Assembly: GCA_964230215.1 (NCBI GenBank)
Contig: CAXRGQ010000007.1
Location: 248,001 to 312,000 of the forward strand
From: JAUILH01 sp964230215
GTDB lineage: Bacteria > Bacteroidota > Bacteroidia > Flavobacteriales_D > JAUILH01
Length of the DNA: 64,000 nt
Reading direction: 5' to 3'
The position numbers and the translations under genes are program-made. The notes below the pieces were generated by a model. It searched no databases. It was given only the letters and a program-made list of their open reading frames with translations, and was not told the DNA's origin. Below are positions 34,382-42,634 of the stretch, one piece after another (positions within the stretch are counted from its first letter, which is position 1; each line of letters starts with the position of its first letter).

Positions 34382-34389
34382 TATTTTTG
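34382..34389 (+). promoter_or_regulatory. -7 promoter element of mntA-hepT
   Basis: TATTTTTG, an exact TANNTTTG match, ends 4 nt before the mntA ATG. Transcription would start at or just past the ATG, so the message may be leaderless. No clear -33 is seen. Confidence 0.45.
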
Positions 34390-34393
34390 TATT

Positions 34394-34705
34394 ATGATTG
34401 ATTTAGTGAAGAATAACGTTAAAGGATTGCAGGATATTTGCGTAAGATATAATGTAAAATCCCTTCACCTATTTGGATCGGCTGCTAAAGGTGACTTCAA
34501 TTCTAACACGAGTGACCTAGACTTTGTAGTCGAATTCAATGAATCAATCGATCCAGTTGATTACGCAGATAACTTTTTTGGTCTTCTAAATGAGCTAAAG
34601 CAGTTGTTTAAAATAGATGTGGATTTACTCTCTCAACGTGCTCTCAGAAATCCGGTTATGATATCAGAAATCAATAGTTCCAAGGTACAGCTCTATGCAG
34701 CATAG
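34394..34705 (+). CDS. mntA: MNT-type nucleotidyltransferase antitoxin
   Basis: Minimal nucleotidyltransferase of the MntA type, 103 residues. The active-site motif is GSAAKGDFNSNTSDLDFVVEF, i.e. GS followed by the paired Asp of SDLD, with a third acidic residue expected in FKIDVDLLS. In characterised MntA-HepT pairs the antitoxin adds AMP groups to a tyrosine of the HEPN toxin. The next gene overlaps the last 11 nt and encodes that HEPN partner. Confidence 0.92.
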   Translation: MIDLVKNNVKGLQDICVRYNVKSLHLFGSAAKGDFNSNTSDLDFVVEFNESIDPVDYADNFFGLLNELKQLFKIDVDLLSQRALRNPVMISEINSSKVQLYAA

Positions 34706-35030
34706 CAAGATCTTCAAATATGTTCTTGATATTGAAGCGATTTTGGAGGAAATTGATTTTGTGAAAAGCAAACACCAATCTTTTGCTGAATTTGACTATG
34801 ACTTTCTTGCTAAGAGAGCGATTGAACGCCATCTAGAAATTATAGGTGAAGCTGTTAAAAACATTAGGAAGATTGACCCAACTATTAAAATTTCATCGGT
34901 GGAACAAATCGTTAATCTGAGAAACTTAATCATCCATGCTTATGACACGGTTGACTCAGGGATTTTATGGGGCATAATACAAAAAGACATTCCTGTTCTG
35001 AAAACGGAAATAAGTGCTTTAAGAGAATAA
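34695..35030 (+). CDS. hepT: HEPN-type toxin (DUF86)
   Basis: 111-residue all-helical HEPN RNase of the DUF86/HepT family. The active-site motif RX4HXY is intact: Arg76, His81, Tyr83 in LRNLIIHAYD. Tyr83 is the residue AMPylated by MntA in known systems. KRAIERHLEIIGEAVKNI is the conserved helix before it. It overlaps mntA by 11 nt, which suggests coupled translation. Confidence 0.93.
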   Translation: MQHSKIFKYVLDIEAILEEIDFVKSKHQSFAEFDYDFLAKRAIERHLEIIGEAVKNIRKIDPTIKISSVEQIVNLRNLIIHAYDTVDSGILWGIIQKDIPVLKTEISALRE

Positions 35031-35065
35031 CTACACACAACTAATCCGTATATTAGATAAACTAA

Positions 35066-35230
35066 ACGTTGGGGCACGCGTTTTATCCTGCCCCGTTAAA
35101 ACCAAAATCCCCACCCCATAAATACATTACGTTCTCAAACATTACCTTTACCTCATGGCAAAAGTGAAAAGAGCATATTTCTGTCGGAATTGTGGAGCGC
35201 AATCACCGAAATGGGTGGGTAAATGCAGCA
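35066..35230 (+). repeat. radA promoter and 5' coding segment, intact copy of the duplication
   Basis: The functional counterpart of 34109-34274. It begins at ACGTTGGGG and carries the radA promoter region (TTACCTTTACC just before ATG 35155) and codons 1-25. The sequence from 35066 to the radA ATG is therefore present twice within 1 kb. Confidence 0.85.
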
Positions 35231-36519
35231 GCTGTGGCGAATGGGACACCTATCAAGAAGAAATTCTGGAGAGCAATACAGCTAAGTCCAGCGGTGGTTA
35301 TCAAAGCAGTAAAACACATCAAAGACCGCAAGCACTTGAAGAAGTGGAATCGTCAAATTTGAAACGTGTTGGGATTAAGGATACCGAACTTTCGCGTGTG
35401 TTAGGTGGTGGCATTGTGCCTGGATCCATTGTACTCTTTGGTGGGGAACCCGGAATAGGAAAGTCCACTTTGATGCTACAAATTGCCCTGCAAGAAAATA
35501 ATTTAAAAGTGTTGTATGTGAGCGGTGAGGAAAGCTCTGAACAAATCAAAATGCGCGCAGACAGAATTGATGCGGCCAACCCCAATTGTTTTGTCTTGAA
35601 TGAAACCAGCACTACACTACTTTTTCAACATTGTAACGAGTTGGAGCCTGATTTACTCATCATTGACTCTATTCAAACCATACATACACCTAAATTAGAA
35701 AGTGCGCCTGGCAGTATTTCGCAAATACGAGAATGTACGGCTGAGATTATGCGCATGGCCAAGGATAAAGGCATTCCAGTCTTTTTAATTGGACATATCA
35801 CAAAAGAAGGCTCATTGGCAGGACCAAAAGTATTAGAACACATGGTAGACACGGTGCTCCAATTTGAAGGTGACCGCAACCATGTCTACAGACTACTCAG
35901 ATCGGTTAAAAACAGATTTGGGAATACGAATGAATTGGGTATTTACGAGATGTCAGGCGAGGGCTTGCGCGCAGTGGATAATCCAAGTGAACTGCTTATT
36001 TCAAATAATGACCAGGGACTAAGCGGAACAGCCATTGGTGCCACCATGGAAGGTTTACGCCCCTTATTAATTGAAGTACAAGCATTGGTGAGTTCTGCTG
36101 CATACGGCACACCACAACGTTCTAGTACAGGCTTTGACTTAAGACGTTTAAATATGCTACTTGCTGTGCTCGAGAAAAGATGTGGTTTTAAATTAGGCAG
36201 TAAAGATGTCTTCTTGAACATTGCGGGCGGAATTCGCGTGGACGATCCCGCCATTGATTTGGCCGTTGTAAGCGCTATTATGTCTTCAAATGCAGATATT
36301 CCTGTGGACACAAGCGTTTGCTTAGCCGGTGAAGTTGGCTTAAGTGGTGAAATTCGTCCAGTAACAAGAGTTGCACAGCGTATCTCTGAAGCAGAGAAGC
36401 TAGGCTACAAACAAATCATCATCTCTAAACACAATAAGGCCGTTAAAGCGCAGGATTTTAAGATAACCGTGCACATGGTGGGTAAGATTGAGGAGTGCAT
36501 TAAGTTGATGTTTGGGTAA
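35155..36519 (+). CDS. radA: DNA repair protein RadA (Sms)
   Basis: Branch-migration helicase-like ATPase acting in recombination. The N-terminal C4 zinc finger is CRNCGAQSPKWVGKCSSC (residues 9-26), then the RecA-like domain with Walker A GGEPGIGKSTL, the RadA-specific KNRFG motif (SVKNRFGNTNELG), and the C-terminal Lon-protease-like domain without catalytic Ser/Lys need (SSAAYGTPQRSSTGFD...). 454 residues, full length. Its first 25 codons are duplicated upstream together with the toxin-antitoxin modules, but the gene itself is intact. Confidence 0.97.
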   Translation: MAKVKRAYFCRNCGAQSPKWVGKCSSCGEWDTYQEEILESNTAKSSGGYQSSKTHQRPQALEEVESSNLKRVGIKDTELSRVLGGGIVPGSIVLFGGEPGIGKSTLMLQIALQENNLKVLYVSGEESSEQIKMRADRIDAANPNCFVLNETSTTLLFQHCNELEPDLLIIDSIQTIHTPKLESAPGSISQIRECTAEIMRMAKDKGIPVFLIGHITKEGSLAGPKVLEHMVDTVLQFEGDRNHVYRLLRSVKNRFGNTNELGIYEMSGEGLRAVDNPSELLISNNDQGLSGTAIGATMEGLRPLLIEVQALVSSAAYGTPQRSSTGFDLRRLNMLLAVLEKRCGFKLGSKDVFLNIAGGIRVDDPAIDLAVVSAIMSSNADIPVDTSVCLAGEVGLSGEIRPVTRVAQRISEAEKLGYKQIIISKHNKAVKAQDFKITVHMVGKIEECIKLMFG

Positions 36520-36549
36520 ACTTGCTTAAACGAAACTCTACGACATAAA

Positions 36550-36572
36550 AAATGCGGACAATGCCCGCATTT
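36550..36572. terminator. Terminator hairpin between radA and the convergent lipoprotein gene
   Basis: AAATGCGG (36550-36557) pairs with CCGCATTT (36565-36572). On the minus strand the stem is followed by six T, so it best serves the lipoprotein gene; it can also end radA transcripts. Confidence 0.75.
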
Positions 36573-36593
36573 CCTTTAATATCTAATTTCAAA

Positions 36594-37232
36594 TTAAGCT
36601 TCTGGCTCACCGCCACCTTGTAGTGACTTAATTGAAGAAACCATTTTCTTTGCTCTCTCTAGGTTGAAGCTAGTGATCCCTTCATCACTGTAAACCTTAA
36701 ATACTTGATCGTCGCCCTGCTTAACAATTCCGAACACATGATAGTGTGGGTCAACTGTGCCGTTATCATAGGTCTTTTCGAATAGAATTACATCATCTTC
36801 ATCAACAACATAATCAACCTTAATGAAATCAAATCCAGCTAATTCATTCTTTTTATTCGCGATAAAATCAATCTCTTTTCCAGCATCCTTGGCCTCCATA
36901 TACTCACCAAAAGCGTCTTCAATGAAGACACAAAACTTTTCTTTCTCTTCTTGACCAATCGTAATCTTCCATCTTGAACCTTCATCAATCTCTTCCATAA
37001 CATGAGGAAGTACCGAGTTCATTGGCCCATCATATTGCGGCAACATAATATTCATTGCTAATCCGAAAGTATCTAGTGATACCTCAGACATTCCAGAGTA
37101 ATCTGTCAGATCTTCTCCATCATTCTGAGTTTTCTCTTCTCCGTCAGAGCTTTTTGCATCACCTTCTCCATCACCACCGCAAGAAGCAAGGAAAAGTGCA
37201 CTACATAATAAAAATCCAAATACCTTTTTCAT
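36594..37232 (-). CDS. Hypothetical lipoprotein, 212 aa
   Basis: Start chosen at ATG 37232 (MKKVFGFLLC), giving a signal peptide and lipobox LASC at residue 17; the longer frame to 37316 would put a hydrophilic stretch before the signal. After an acidic Ser/Gly/Asp linker (GGDGEGDAKSSDGEEKTQND) comes a mixed alpha/beta domain (about 50-200) with EEIDEGSRWKITIGQEEKEKFC. No family recognised. Convergent with radA and sharing its terminator. Confidence 0.8.
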   Translation of the reverse strand: MKKVFGFLLCSALFLASCGGDGEGDAKSSDGEEKTQNDGEDLTDYSGMSEVSLDTFGLAMNIMLPQYDGPMNSVLPHVMEEIDEGSRWKITIGQEEKEKFCVFIEDAFGEYMEAKDAGKEIDFIANKKNELAGFDFIKVDYVVDEDDVILFEKTYDNGTVDPHYHVFGIVKQGDDQVFKVYSDEGITSFNLERAKKMVSSIKSLQGGGEPEA

Positions 37233-37290
37233 CCTTATCTGTTTGAATAAGACACAAATATACGTTTTTGAGTGATTGGAACAAACAGAC

Positions 37291-38349
37291 TTACATCTTT
37301 TGATATTTAGCCGCATATCTATTGATGTCTACCTCATCCGGAATTCTCTCATCCTTTAGGATGAATTTTAAAAGCAAGTTGCTGATATATGGAGCCAATG
37401 AAACACCTTTAGAACCCAAGCCATTCAAGACATACAACGATTCATACTCCGGGTGACGCCCAATCATTGGTTTACGGTCAGGTGAAGTTGGCCTCAAGCC
37501 CGCATCATGACTTAAAATTTCGTATTTATCATCAAGCGTTTTAGATAACATCTTGTGTAGCCACTCTAAACCAAACTCACTGGGTGCATCACTCTCAAAT
37601 TTATTCTGAAAACTAGCCCCAATGCGGTAGGTCTTATCTCCTAAGGGTAGAATAAAGAATCCCTTATTAATTACACCGTCCACATTTAACAATTTATTAA
37701 ACTTGACGGTGAATACTTCACCTTTATTCGGAATCACGGGTAAGTAAGAAAACCAGGGGTTATTTCCAATTTGAGAGCCTTCACAAAAAATTACAGCACC
37801 ATACTGTTCACCATTATAATGCCAGTTTCCATCGCTATGTTTCAGCGCACTGTAATCAAATACATCTTCTATCAAACAATTATCAGCCCTAAAAAGAGTA
37901 TTAAGATCTCTCAGTAGCTCGTTTACCACTATTCTGCCCGCTTGTTTAACTGAACCATTGCCAAAATCAGCCTTTACATGCTCTGGTAAGGCCGTTTCTT
38001 GCTCACTCATATAAGTAGAAAATGCTGGATAGTCACACTTATCCATCCAATCGTTTTCTTCCTGCCTACTACCGAATATTCGGATTAATTTGTGGTTATT
38101 AATGTATTTTTTAGTGCTTTTTTCTTCTATGTTCCCTAATAAAGAATATAGTTCCGACAATACTTTGTCGATTTCCCAGCTTTTTGTGAGATTTTTAAAG
38201 CCAATTGGGTTCCACATTCCCGCCGCAATCAACGATGAGGACTTATGATGATTGTTATCGATAATATCGAAAGATTTAGCCTCATTCACAAGCCTCCAAG
38301 CAACACATGAGCCTGCTATTCCCTGACCAATTATTAAAAAATCTTTCAT
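37291..38349 (-). CDS. FAD-dependent oxidoreductase (DAO family)
   Basis: 352 residues with an N-terminal dinucleotide-binding motif FLIIGQGIAGSCVAW (GxGxxG). The C-terminal part GLRPTSPDRKPMIGRHPEYESLYVLNGLGSKGVSLAP is typical of the DadA/ThiO/MnmC C-domain group. The substrate is an amine or amino acid by family; the exact one is unknown. Upstream on the same strand is ridA, whose product removes reactive enamine/imine products made by such oxidases, which makes a joint role plausible. A large hairpin (38389-38452) separates the two. Confidence 0.87.
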   Translation of the reverse strand: MKDFLIIGQGIAGSCVAWRLVNEAKSFDIIDNNHHKSSSLIAAGMWNPIGFKNLTKSWEIDKVLSELYSLLGNIEEKSTKKYINNHKLIRIFGSRQEENDWMDKCDYPAFSTYMSEQETALPEHVKADFGNGSVKQAGRIVVNELLRDLNTLFRADNCLIEDVFDYSALKHSDGNWHYNGEQYGAVIFCEGSQIGNNPWFSYLPVIPNKGEVFTVKFNKLLNVDGVINKGFFILPLGDKTYRIGASFQNKFESDAPSEFGLEWLHKMLSKTLDDKYEILSHDAGLRPTSPDRKPMIGRHPEYESLYVLNGLGSKGVSLAPYISNLLLKFILKDERIPDEVDINRYAAKYQKM

Positions 38350-38388
38350 GCTTTTATGGAAACGCTTTTAGGTCGGCATCTCATTAGC

Positions 38389-38452
38389 AAGACTCCGAAC
38401 TGGCAATTATTAAGTTAAATCCTGATCGCAAAGGCCGCCAGTGAGGAGTCTT
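38389..38452 (-). other. Long-stem hairpin between ridA and the FAD oxidoreductase
   Basis: AAGACTCC (38389-38396) pairs with GGAGTCTT (38445-38452) and ACTGGC (38399-38404) pairs with GCCAGT (38437-38442), with a symmetric 2x2 internal loop between the two helices and a 32-nt apical region. It overlaps the ridA stop codon and has no T-run, so it is more likely an mRNA structure or processing site than a terminator. Confidence 0.6.
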
Positions 38453-38879
38453 AATCTATTGTAGCAATACATTTTAATTCGATTGCGATTGGTGTAGGCA
38501 ATGAATTAATCTCAACAGTCGTTCTACATGGCTGATTATCCTTAAAATACTCAGCATAAATAGCGTTATATTCCTTAAAGTCACGCTTCATATTTACTAA
38601 GAAAACAGTCACATCTACCAAGTTATCCCAGCTAGAGCCCGCATCTTCAAGGATCTGTCTAACATTATCAAAAACAGACCTGCACTGAGCTGCAAAGTCA
38701 AATTCAATAAAGTTTCCATTTTTATCTAACTTCAATCCCGGTACATGACTATCTGTTTCGTCCGACCCAGCGACTCTTGGTCCAACCCCAGATAAGAACA
38801 ATAAGTTACCAACTCTTCTTGCATGTGGATACAATCCCACAGGTTTAGGTGCTTTGCTACTGCTAATCTTTTCGCTCAT
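38451..38879 (-). CDS. ridA: RidA family reactive intermediate deaminase
   Basis: 142 residues with the RidA/YjgF fold signatures APKPVGLYPHARRVGNLLFLSGVGP near the N-terminus, then AAQCRSVFDNVRQILEDAGSSWDNLVDVTVFLVNMKRDFKEYN and the C-terminal PCRTTVEINSLPTPIAIELKCIA. The Arg of CRTTVE that binds the substrate carboxylate in deaminating members is present. It hydrolyses imines and enamines that leak from PLP enzymes or oxidases. Upstream of the FAD oxidoreductase. Confidence 0.92.
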   Translation of the reverse strand: MSEKISSSKAPKPVGLYPHARRVGNLLFLSGVGPRVAGSDETDSHVPGLKLDKNGNFIEFDFAAQCRSVFDNVRQILEDAGSSWDNLVDVTVFLVNMKRDFKEYNAIYAEYFKDNQPCRTTVEINSLPTPIAIELKCIATID

Positions 38880-38992
38880 TTCGACTTTTTTTCGAAGGTA
38901 ATCAATTTGATTTTTATAGGGTAGATTTTAATAATCATCCATCCAAATTCGATATTCCTTCTATCTTGTTTAATTTAGCACAAAATTGAACT

Positions 38993-39781
38993 ATGAATCT
39001 GAATTTAGAAAATAAGACGGCGATTGTTTGTGGGAGCACACAAGGTATTGGGAAGGCGGCTGCTATGGAAATGGCTGGTTTAGGCGCAAATATTTGTCTT
39101 GTGGCCAGAAACGAAGACAAACTAAAAGCTGTGATGAATGAATTACCAAACAATGGTAAGCAAAAACACGGCTATATCGCGGTAGATTTTACCCAGCAAG
39201 ACGATTTAAAGGCTAAAATTGAAGCGTTTGTGGCGTCTCAAGACAAAATTGATATTCTTCTAAATAATACTGGGGGTCCGGCAGGAGGTCCTGCACACGG
39301 AGCAGATATCACGGAATATTTGAATGCTTTCAATCAACATCTAATCTGCAATCAAATCATAGTTCAGGCAGTTTTGGATAAAATGAAGGCGGCAGAGTAT
39401 GGTCGCATAATTAATGTTATTTCTACCTCTGTTAAGCAGCCATTAAATGGATTAGGTGTTTCTAACACTGTGCGTGGTGCGGTAGCGAATTGGGCAAAGA
39501 CTTTGGCAAATGAATTAGGCCAATTCAATATAACGGTGAACAATGTATTACCTGGAGCTACAAATACAGTTAGATTACAAGCCATTGCAGAAAATAAGGC
39601 CGCTAAGACTGGAAAATCAGTGGATGAAGTGTTTGCAGATTTCGCAGCAGCCGTGCCTATGAAACGTATTGCGGAGGCCGAAGAGGTAGCGAATGCGATT
39701 GCCTTTCTGGCATCTCCTGCAGCTAGCTATATCAACGGAATTAATGTTCCAGTTGATGGAGGAAGAACAGCATGCCTATAA
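38993..39781 (+). CDS. Atypical short-chain dehydrogenase/reductase (SNxxR in place of YxxxK)
   Basis: 262-residue SDR with the nucleotide-binding motif CGSTQGIGKAAAMEMA, NNTGGPAGG replacing NNAG, and the C-terminal SYINGINVPVDGG. The catalytic Ser is ISTSVKQP, but where the Tyr and Lys of YxxxK should be the protein reads GLGVSNTVRGAV. This substitution defines a recognisable SDR subgroup with LSNxxR; its chemistry is unclear. 262 residues, usual length. sufE follows 9 nt downstream. Confidence 0.9.
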   Translation: MNLNLENKTAIVCGSTQGIGKAAAMEMAGLGANICLVARNEDKLKAVMNELPNNGKQKHGYIAVDFTQQDDLKAKIEAFVASQDKIDILLNNTGGPAGGPAHGADITEYLNAFNQHLICNQIIVQAVLDKMKAAEYGRIINVISTSVKQPLNGLGVSNTVRGAVANWAKTLANELGQFNITVNNVLPGATNTVRLQAIAENKAAKTGKSVDEVFADFAAAVPMKRIAEAEEVANAIAFLASPAASYINGINVPVDGGRTACL

Positions 39782-39790
39782 ATTGAAATT

Positions 39791-40216
39791 ATGAGTGATT
39801 TAAAAGAACGTTCGGAACAGATAGCAGAGGAATTCTCCATGTTTTCTGACTGGATGGAAAAATACGAATACATCATTGAGCTGGGAAAGGACTTACCCCT
39901 TATCGATCCAGCCCTAAAAACGGATGAGCGCATTATCAAAGGATGTCAATCTCAAGTTTGGTTAGATGCTAAATTTGATGGTGGAAAAGTCCATTTTACG
40001 GCAGATAGTGATGCCATTATTACTAAAGGTATCATCTCTCTTCTGGTGCGCGTCCTATCAGATGCCACGCCACAGGAAATCTTGGAAGCCGATTTAAAAT
40101 TCATTGATGACATTGGTTTAAAGGAGCATTTATCCCCAACTAGATCCAATGGATTACTAAGTATGATTAAACAAATGAAAACGTATGCCTTAGCCTATTC
40201 GGCTAAAAGCGCATAA
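39791..40216 (+). CDS. sufE: SufE family protein (cysteine desulfuration)
   Basis: 141 residues. Takes sulfur from the cysteine desulfurase SufS for Fe-S cluster assembly. The acceptor Cys is in DERIIKGCQSQVW, followed by DSDAIITKGIISLLVRVLSDATPQEIL and SPTRSNGLLSMIKQM, all typical of SufE. No suf cluster genes are adjacent; it is paired with the SDR gene. Confidence 0.93.
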   Translation: MSDLKERSEQIAEEFSMFSDWMEKYEYIIELGKDLPLIDPALKTDERIIKGCQSQVWLDAKFDGGKVHFTADSDAIITKGIISLLVRVLSDATPQEILEADLKFIDDIGLKEHLSPTRSNGLLSMIKQMKTYALAYSAKSA

Positions 40217-40265
40217 AGTTCGCGGATAATCGGAAGATTTTTAGCACTTTTGTCCCCGCTCGCTT

Positions 40266-41288
40266 ATGAAAAAAGTAATTGTAACAGGAGGTGCCGGATT
40301 CATTGGTTCTCACACAGTTGTGGAATTAATCAATGCAGGCTACGAACCTATCATCGTAGATAATTTCTCTAATTCGGACGAACGCATTGTCAAACAACTA
40401 GAACAACTTACAGAAACATCCATTGATGTCTACAATGTTGATTGTAAAAATATACAACAACTTAGTAAGGCACTTATATTAGAAGGCCCAATCCACGGTA
40501 TTATTCACTTTGCTGCCTATAAAGCGGTGGGCGAATCTGTCGAATTTCCTACAAAATACTACGACAACAATGTTGGTTCACTCATCAATATACTGAAATT
40601 GATGCCAGAGAATGATGTGCATAATATCGTGTTCTCATCTTCCTGCACGGTTTATGGCGAACCAGAAACCACAATTGTCGACGAAAATACTCCTAGGGTT
40701 GAAGCCATTTCTCCTTACGGAAATACCAAACGCATTTGTGAGGACATGATTATGGATGCTGCAAAAGCACGCAAAAAAATGAAGGCAGCCATTCTACGCT
40801 ACTTCAATCCAATTGGTGCACATCCCTCATCAATGATTGGTGAGTTACCACATGGTGTTCCCAACAACCTAGTTCCTTACATCACTCAAACTGCCGCTGG
40901 TAAGAGAGAACAATTGAGCATTTTTGGTAATGACTATCCAACGGAAGACGGCACATGTATACGGGACTATATCCATGTGGTTGACCTTGCCAAAGCGCAT
41001 GTGGACGCTCTTAAATGGATGTCAAGTACTGATGAGAATCAATGTGAAGTGTTTAATATAGGTACTGGGAAAGGCTCATCGGTGCAAAATCTGGTAGACA
41101 CGTTTGAGCGTGTTAATGGAATTAAAATCAATAAAAAAGTAGTGGCCAGAAGACCTGGAGATATCACTGCTATCTACGCTAATGCTGACAAAGCGAAGGA
41201 AGTGCTTGGCTGGAGCGCAAAGCTTACAATGGAAGATGCTTTAAGAGATGCATGGAACTGGCAGCAATACCTAGCAAATAATTGGTAA
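40266..41288 (+). CDS. galE: UDP-glucose 4-epimerase
   Basis: 340-residue extended SDR that interconverts UDP-glucose and UDP-galactose with bound NAD. VTGGAGFIGSHTVVELI is the NAD motif; SSSCTVYGEP, then SPYGNTKR gives the catalytic Tyr-x3-Lys; NPIGAHPSSMIGELPHG and CIRDYIHVVDLAKAHVDAL are GalE hallmarks. Supplies UDP-galactose for surface polysaccharide. Confidence 0.96.
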   Translation: MKKVIVTGGAGFIGSHTVVELINAGYEPIIVDNFSNSDERIVKQLEQLTETSIDVYNVDCKNIQQLSKALILEGPIHGIIHFAAYKAVGESVEFPTKYYDNNVGSLINILKLMPENDVHNIVFSSSCTVYGEPETTIVDENTPRVEAISPYGNTKRICEDMIMDAAKARKKMKAAILRYFNPIGAHPSSMIGELPHGVPNNLVPYITQTAAGKREQLSIFGNDYPTEDGTCIRDYIHVVDLAKAHVDALKWMSSTDENQCEVFNIGTGKGSSVQNLVDTFERVNGIKINKKVVARRPGDITAIYANADKAKEVLGWSAKLTMEDALRDAWNWQQYLANNW

Positions 41289-41297
41289 TTTAGAGGT

Positions 41298-42023
41298 GTG
41301 AAAGCACTGCTAAGCATATTATTTGTCGCTACACTCTATGTCAATAGTTATGGACAAGGTATTTTCCATTATTACACAGGACTTATTTTGCCGGACAAAG
41401 ATGCTCCGTTGCGCACAGATAGATTGGGACTAGATTTATATTACGGCAGTTGGTTAGATATGCCTGAAGGTATTAAATACAGTCCGTTTTCAGTTGGTGT
41501 AAACGTGTTTCGTATTTACGATATTCCCTTTAGCCACAGTCCTATTGGTATTGGAATTGGGTATGGTTTAAGCTCACATAACATTCATCATAATGGAAGT
41601 TTTGTGCATTTCACAGACAGCATGAGTGGCAAGGAAATGGTGGACATGGTTCCCAATCCAGAGAACTATAAACCACGGAAGAATAAGCTCTCAATAAACT
41701 ATTTTGAGGTTCCGTTTGAACTGAGATTCAGATCTAAACGCAAGCCAAACAAAAACGACGAAATGAAAGGACCGTTTAGATTCTATCCTGGATTTAAGAT
41801 TGGATATCTTGTGAACATACATACCTCCAGAAAAGATGCTACTGGAAAATATAAAGAATACAATTTCGCCAATCTGGAAAAATTTAGATACGGAGCAACA
41901 CTGCGCATAGGATTCGGTAAAATGAGCATCTTTGGTTTTTATGCCCTTAACTCCTTATTTAAAGAAGATAATCCGGTCGGTTTACAATCGTTTTCAGTGG
42001 GTGTCAGCTTCCTTACATTCTAA
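41298..42023 (+). CDS. Hypothetical outer-membrane beta-barrel-like protein, 241 aa
   Basis: Start is GTG at 41298, 9 nt after galE. The signal peptide ends NSYGQ. The mature protein has alternating aromatic beta strands (YYGSWLDMP, FSVGVNVFRIYDIPF, KLSINYFEVPFELRFRS, YPGFKIGYLVNIH, YGATLRIGFGKMSIFGFYAL) and ends in FSVGVSFLTF with a terminal Phe, as in outer-membrane barrels; it resembles PorT-like/OmpW-size barrels common in Bacteroidota. Its stop overlaps the stop of the convergent gene by 4 nt. Confidence 0.75.
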   Translation: MKALLSILFVATLYVNSYGQGIFHYYTGLILPDKDAPLRTDRLGLDLYYGSWLDMPEGIKYSPFSVGVNVFRIYDIPFSHSPIGIGIGYGLSSHNIHHNGSFVHFTDSMSGKEMVDMVPNPENYKPRKNKLSINYFEVPFELRFRSKRKPNKNDEMKGPFRFYPGFKIGYLVNIHTSRKDATGKYKEYNFANLEKFRYGATLRIGFGKMSIFGFYALNSLFKEDNPVGLQSFSVGVSFLTF

Positions 42024-42634
42024 AGGCTAATAGAAAGATAGGTAGACAAAAAACCTACCGCAAAGCCCAGAACTATTTGTTTCATATCATGTGCCTCACG
42101 AATCATACGTGCCGTTCCAATTATACCCGCAATAACCATTAGAGCAACCAATAATAACGGATTACTATAAAACGACTGATTCCCCACGGCATAACACATT
42201 CCCAAAACGCCAGCAATACCCACCATGTGTGCACTTATGCGATAGAAAAAAGTAACTATTAAACAAATGGCCATCGCAATTACAGCCCCAAAGTAAGCTT
42301 TAAACAGGGCGGGATGGAATATCTCGCGAATTACCTCATTACGCATCAACATCACGTAAACCACCCCGAAACAAAAGAGTCCAACACCATACAGATACAC
42401 GCGCTCTCGGGGATCCAAAGTATCCAAACTGCTCACATAATTCAGATTCTTAAGTATGAGAGACATCATTATTGCTAAACCAGAGATACTGGCCACCAGC
42501 CACAATAGGTTCATTGGGTCATTCTGGGAATACTGTGACACTTCATCATACCCCATTATTAGAATTCCCATACCATAAACAGGCATTAAAACAGGGTGCA
42601 ATAAATAAGATATGATTTGTGCAAAAACCTGCAT
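42020..42634 (-). CDS. PAP2-like six-helix membrane protein lacking the full phosphatase motifs
   Basis: 204 residues, about six membrane helices (e.g. LWLVASISGLAIMMSLIL, VYLYGVGLFCFGVVYVMLM, AYFGAVIAMAICLIVTFFY, LLLVALMVIAGIIGTARM). One conserved polar segment, RISAHMVGIAGVLG, resembles the SxHxxxxxG of PAP2 phosphatases, but the KxxxxxxRP and final SRxxxxxHxxxD motifs are not seen (TARMIREAHDMKQ is a weak match to the last). It starts at the rpoN stop (TAATG overlap), so it is translated with rpoN; a link to sigma-54 is not implied. Confidence 0.75.
   Translation of the reverse strand: MQVFAQIISYLLHPVLMPVYGMGILIMGYDEVSQYSQNDPMNLLWLVASISGLAIMMSLILKNLNYVSSLDTLDPRERVYLYGVGLFCFGVVYVMLMRNEVIREIFHPALFKAYFGAVIAMAICLIVTFFYRISAHMVGIAGVLGMCYAVGNQSFYSNPLLLVALMVIAGIIGTARMIREAHDMKQIVLGFAVGFLSTYLSISL

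Larger units (their letters stand above)
34028..34393. other. 366-nt gap between the two toxin-antitoxin modules
   Basis: In order: 34028-34108, AT-rich with small hairpins (GGGTA/TGCCC and GCGT/ACGC); 34109-34274, the duplicated radA head; 34275-34339, repeat R3 copy b; then a short leader containing TATTTTTG (34382-34389), an exact TANNTTTG -7 element 4 nt before the mntA ATG. Confidence 0.7.

Noticed and set aside
33290..35230. Classical integron with attC sites
   Set aside because: No integron integrase in the window, and the ACGTT boundaries only partly match GTTRRRY; kept as cassette-like, not as an integron.
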